NCBI GenBank assembly: GCA_024529925.1
Contig: JAFEUB010000064.1
Span: forward strand, 797,501-861,500
Length of the DNA: 64,000 nucleotides
Direction: 5' to 3'
Source of the DNA: Ophthalmolycus amberensis
Lineage: Eukaryota; Chordata; Actinopteri; Perciformes; Zoarcidae
Positions 60,172-64,000 of this stretch are shown one piece after another; position 1 is the stretch's first letter; each line of letters opens with the position of its first letter. The notes below the pieces were generated by a model that saw only the letters and a list, made by a program, of their open reading frames with translations, was not told where the DNA came from and did not search any database. Both the position numbers and the translations under genes were made by a program.

Positions 60172-60939
60172 TGTTCACATTACATTCTTTCAAATGCTTC
60201 AATACTGATCAAGACAAAGGGAGAGCTAACGTATTTCCCCCCCAAACCCTTATGAACAAAATACTTTGTGAGCTAAATAACATTCATTTTCACGATCAAC
60301 ACTTGAAATGATGAAGGCACTTGCAAATGACAAGGTAGTAAATGTAAACCATACTTTGGTGTTTCATTTTGACCTCTTTACTTAAGATTTCATTGAACTG
60401 ATTACTATTTTTCATTTTACAAAATGGAGCAAAACACGCAGAAGATCTTGGGTAGATAATAACGAGAATAAATATGAAACACAATGTATATCATAGGTCA
60501 GGCGGAGGGCTTCCTCGTCGGCAACCAGGGTGCCCGTGTGTCTCAGATACAGTAAACACAATCCAACACCTCTTCTGCTGTTCCAGTGTGTTGACCTCAT
60601 TGGATTTTAACAGCATTAACGGATGACTTTTACATTGTTCACGTTACACTTGTGTTTAGCACAGGTCCATTCACATTCAAGGTAAAACACTGCAGATATA
60701 CACACACACACATACACACTGTAAGGGAGTTTGGGACTTTTCTTTCCTCGTATCAACGGGAGATCTAATTTCAACATTCTACAATTAGACACCAAAAGGG
60801 ATGAGTCATATATTGGTTTGGTTTTTTTTTGTCAGAAATTCAACAGCTACACTTTTCGGCAAAGCCATTCGACCTCTTAGCATCTGTATTTCCCCGCTTC
60901 AACGCTCAATGCGCCTCCCCTCCTTCATCTCTTTGCCCC

Positions 60940-61788
60940 TCAGGCACTGACAAACACTAGTCTGGCGGTGTAGGCCAGGTCGGCGAGGTAAAGCAGGAAG
61001 TTGAGGGCAGTGAGCACCGCCACGGTGATCAGTTTCGACGATGCTCGGCTGCTGCGCTGGGACTGTTTGTCGAACTGGAACACGGGCCAGATGATGGTGG
61101 CCGTCAAGTACATGATCACCGCCAGCAGCCCGTACGCCGACAGGAACTTGGAGAAAGGGATGGGCAGGCAGCCGGTGCACTCGCCCACGCACAGCACCAC
61201 CACGGCCATGGAGAGGATGAAGCAGATGCAGTACACCGCCATGCACCACTTGAGAGCCGCGTGGTGGTTGTACGACACGGGTTCGCTGACCAGGATGAAG
61301 ATGATGCAGGCCACGAAGGTCTGGCACACCTTCAGCAGGCCGGGAGCCGTGGCCATGTAACCCGCCACCTCTCCTGGCCTCGCTTTGGTCAGGCTCACCT
61401 CCCCCATGTAGGCTACCGCCGCCAGGCAGGAGAAGACGGTGGCGGCGATGCGATAGGCGCGAGTGTCGCCGGTGAAGTGCTGGTCCTTGAGGAAAAAGAG
61501 CGGGAAGATGACGGAGGCGGACAGGCAGAGGAGGGAGGCGTAGCAGGCGATGGTGATGGGGAAGTTGGTCCAGGACACGGGGGCCCGGGTCTGGAGGCCG
61601 AACACCTCCACCAGCAGCACCAGCAGCGTGCAGGCGAAGCTGAACGCCCAGCAGAAGATGCACCAGTCGGCCATGCCCCCGTACAGCGAGCCTCCGTGCG
61701 CCGCCAGGCTGAACGCCACGCAGGTGAACAGCAGGGCGGCTATGCGCACCCATAGCAGCTGGGAGGTGGGCAACACGATCAGCGGCAT
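60940..61788 (-). CDS. Myeloid-associated differentiation marker (MYADM)-like protein
   Basis: A single 282-residue coding exon with eight predicted membrane helices in two similar halves, as in MYADM family proteins with two MARVEL domains. Recognisable stretches include MADWCIFCWAFSFACTLLVL, SASVIFPLFFL, YMATAPGLLKVCQTFVACII, MAVYCICFILSMAVVVLCVG and ATIIWPVFQFD. The start at 61788 gives MPLIVLPTS and the family's usual length. About 130 bp upstream a TTTTTTTTTCTGCAG acceptor (61920) suggests a 5' UTR intron, the usual MYADM layout. The coding part is GC-rich compared with its AT-rich surroundings. Long plus-strand frames across it are antisense shadows. MYADM proteins act in membrane raft organisation in myeloid and other cells. 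It is flanked on both sides by GIMAP material. Confidence 0.88.
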   Translation of the reverse strand: MPLIVLPTSQLLWVRIAALLFTCVAFSLAAHGGSLYGGMADWCIFCWAFSFACTLLVLLVEVFGLQTRAPVSWTNFPITIACYASLLCLSASVIFPLFFLKDQHFTGDTRAYRIAATVFSCLAAVAYMGEVSLTKARPGEVAGYMATAPGLLKVCQTFVACIIFILVSEPVSYNHHAALKWCMAVYCICFILSMAVVVLCVGECTGCLPIPFSKFLSAYGLLAVIMYLTATIIWPVFQFDKQSQRSSRASSKLITVAVLTALNFLLYLADLAYTARLVFVSA

Positions 61789-61929
61789 TGTGGGATGTCA
61801 CACTCAGCTGGGAGTTGGAAGTGGCTTTCTGTAGTCCGGCGAGGGCGTAAGATGAGTCGTTAATGGGAGATCTTGTGTTGGCCGCTTGTTACACGCTCTG
61901 TCGACGTTTGTCACATATTCTGCAGAAAA

Positions 61930-62776
61930 AAAAAGAAGAGAATCACTATAAATTGAAGCAAAGTTTTATTTATGTAGATGCAAAAACTCGTTATATTGTT
62001 GAAAAATTCCTTTGGTGCTTTTATAAGTGCTCTCTTTTTAAAGCCCTAACTTTGCATGTCTGAACAGCCCATAATGAAGACATGCTCAGTTTCCCATTCC
62101 AGTTGTAATTACCATCAAACACATGTTATATTGATGTCACATGTTTTGCTAAATGTCAAACATACTTTTTTTTGTCTGTGAGCTAATTAAAACCTAATGT
62201 AATGAGGAAATGACAAACACAACTTCACCATCAAATGGTGAGAAACTGCAACATCGACGCTGCTGATTTGATCATGACTGACTATATCTCGTCCCTGACT
62301 GGCACGTTGAGGCTCAAACTTGTGTTGAGTAACAGAGGAATGTGTGAGGAACGTGTTCGAGTTGTGACCTGTGCAGAGGAGGATTTACGGGAAGTGGAAA
62401 CGTTTCTGATAAAACTTCAAGGCGCTGGAAAGTCCCTCGGTCTGAAATGGAAGTAGTTGTACATTTCTCACTGCAGGATGCACAAAACTATTTAACATTG
62501 GTTCCCTCTAGTGTCCAAACTGTTGATGTGTTTTTTTTAATGAAGGGTTTTGTCTCAGACCTTTACAATCTGTACAACATATGACACCCTACTATTGAAA
62601 CAGATGTACAACCACTGTTTACCTTGAACAGGCCTGAGATCTGCTCATCATTTACAAATATAAATGACAGAATGAAGTTCTCTTCTTGTTGCTAGTGAGG
62701 ACCGGCCTGCTTTTTCATTTAGCAGTATCTCCTCTAATAAATGTGAAGCAGAATAATAAACTGCATCGTGGTTGTT
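61930..62776. other. Unassigned stretch between MYADM-like gene and last GIMAP copy
   Basis: Mostly AT-rich. It holds one plus-strand frame (62235-62456, 73 codons, ending LQGAGKSLGLKWK) with no recognisable domain, no good splice sites and no paralog in the window. It is not called as a gene. Confidence 0.3.
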
Positions 62777-63569
62777 TTAAGGTAGAGCGAGCAGCACGAG
62801 GATAAATCTCCACATTGAACAGCTGTTATGAACACACACTCTTTCTTTAGCCTTCTCTGTGATCTCTTCCTCTGACATGTCTCCTGGTGACTGTCTAATG
62901 TGTTCTTTCTCCTGTTTTATTCCTGCCTCCACTGCTTGTAGCATCTCATTGGTGTAGTACCTTCCTTCGTTTGCCTTACGGTTGGTAATCATCTCTTCTA
63001 TTGTGTTGAGTAGCTCCTTCACTTGGAACTGGTTGCTCCTGTATTCATCCTGCTGTTTGTTCTTCCAGTATTTATTATCAATGACGTGGCAGCGGCCTCC
63101 GCACTTCTTCACCAGATCACTCACAAGCTCATTATCACGTGGACAAAGTCCTCAATTTTCTGTTCTTCCTCGAGCTGGTCACCATGAGTAAAGAGAACTG
63201 TCGCATATTTGAAAATGTCGTCAGTAAATAATTGCTTTATCTTAGTGATGACAGCCTGCTCCTGCTCTGTGAATTTCTCCAATTTAAGCACAATGAGAAA
63301 AGCATGAGGCCCAGAAGAGAACTCTATGATGCACTTCACTATTTCAGACTTCAGCTCCTCCTCAGATCGATCTGTGTCGAAGAAACCAGGAGTGTCGATC
63401 AAAGTGATGTCTCTTCCATTGACAGGTCTAGTTTCTGCTCGACATTCACTTGTTTCAGAGTTGAGGGTGTGGTTGATCTCGAACAGTTCCTCTCCAAATA
63501 TGGTGTTAGCCACGCTGCTTTTCCCTGTTCCAGTTTTTCCCAGGATGACAATTCTCCTTCTGTTTGACT
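62777..63569 (-). pseudogene. GIMAP-type GTPase, frameshifted and without tail
   Basis: The large exon begins at 63569 (acceptor TTCTCTTTCAG). Its first coding exon would lie beyond the right edge. It encodes P-loop GKTGTGKSS, DTPGFFDTDR, HAFLIVLKLEKFT and FTHGDQLEEE. Two extra bases at about 63139 (CACGTGGAC for CACGGAC) shift the frame after EDFV. The second frame (62777-63124) continues with KKCGGRCHVIDNKYWKN and the charged helix, then leaves GIMAP homology at about 62845. The usual membrane tail is missing, replaced by unrelated residues. Truncation of the tail would remove membrane anchoring even if the frame were whole. Confidence 0.8.
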
Positions 63570-64000
63570 CTGAAAGAGAATAATGTCCATCAATAATACT
63601 GTGCATTTGTTTTTTGTCTGTTTTCATATATAAGAAGAAGATACACATGAGCTCAATCACAACAAAAACACCTTGTTGGTCAGAAATCTGTTGGTTCTTA
63701 TCAAATAGCTGCATCAGCATAATAAGAGAATGAAGAATGGTGTCAATACTTTAAAAGAGGCCAACGAGCATCAAGAACATTTTAAATATCTAATGTCTTC
63801 TCAACGTACAAATCACTATTAGTTCATCTATTGTGGTGAATAACACAGAGGATCATTCTGTAAACAGGTCTTAAAGGGATGGTCAGGTTTTCTTGGCCCT
63901 GATCCAGATCTGAGTCCTTTCATGTATCAGGAACAGAGTCTGATCTGATACTTACATTTATCTAAATGTTGAATAAACGTGTATGTGACACATTGAAATA

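Noticed and set aside
60899..61834. Long frames on both strands over the MYADM-like gene other than 60940-61788
   Set aside because: High GC removes stop codons by chance. Only the 282-residue frame has membrane helices and a family match.
1..64000. CRISPR arrays, prokaryotic defence operons or viral genes
   Set aside because: No spaced direct repeats, operons or viral structural genes were seen. The sequence is typical vertebrate DNA with introns and retroelements.

Overview
The window looks like a teleost fish genome carrying a tandem array of GIMAP (AIG1-type, immune-associated) GTPase genes. The evidence is spliced genes, a clan of GTPases with FTHGD-type G4 motifs and C-terminal hydrophobic or coiled tails, L2-type LINEs, a tRNA-derived SINE, hAT elements and solo-LTR-like elements. 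There are no bacterial or viral operon features. Species cannot be told from the sequence.

Almost all GIMAP copies lie on the minus strand. They share one two-exon plan: a first coding exon of only 7 nt (ATG plus one codon plus one base), a GTAAGT-type donor, an intron of 0.3 to 2 kb, then one large exon with the whole GTPase domain and tail. Several apparent ORFs run upstream of the large exon, but that part reads through intron sequence. Copies with an intact large exon are at 12984-14017 (no first exon found), 18528-20539, 22713-25590, 29450-30621 (tail cut by nonsense codons), 41398-43343 and 54580-57686. Broken or partial copies are at 1-1626, 3002-3583, 4735-6197, 35851-36886, 44944-46690, 49859-52198 and 62777-63569. 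Two short plus-strand relics lie at 7151-7392 and 31717-31958.

At larger scale the window is a nested duplication. Unit 1 (about 6.6-31 kb) and unit 2 (about 31-58.3 kb) are near-identical in order and sequence. The end of a further unit is at the left edge (1-3583), and a partial one lies at the right (58.1-64 kb). Younger insertions differ between units, so the paralogous empty sites confirm them: a solo-LTR-like element (23988-24594), a hAT element (28092-28723), L2-type LINEs (25759-26277 and 55909-57549) and a SINE (7883-8123 and 32451-32693).

At the right end, a MYADM-like four-helix-repeat membrane protein gene (60940-61788, minus) sits inside the array. Its 3' end is duplicated at 58.4-59.43 kb, where it is joined to an orphan GIMAP first-exon region with a destroyed start codon. 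Pieces of the MYADM 3' flank also recur at every unit boundary (6.64-7.0, 11.8-12.0, 31.06-31.56 and 34.7-34.86 kb). The duplicating unit therefore once spanned the MYADM/GIMAP junction.

No prokaryotic-style system, CRISPR array, rRNA or functional tRNA gene was seen. The most interesting signals are the mini first-exon architecture, twin ETS-like motifs above each first exon, one perfect ISRE at 48854-48867, the MYADM/GIMAP chimera, a GIMAP relic whose G domain is replaced by a 9-bp repeat expansion, and a six-copy unidentified 55-codon open segment.
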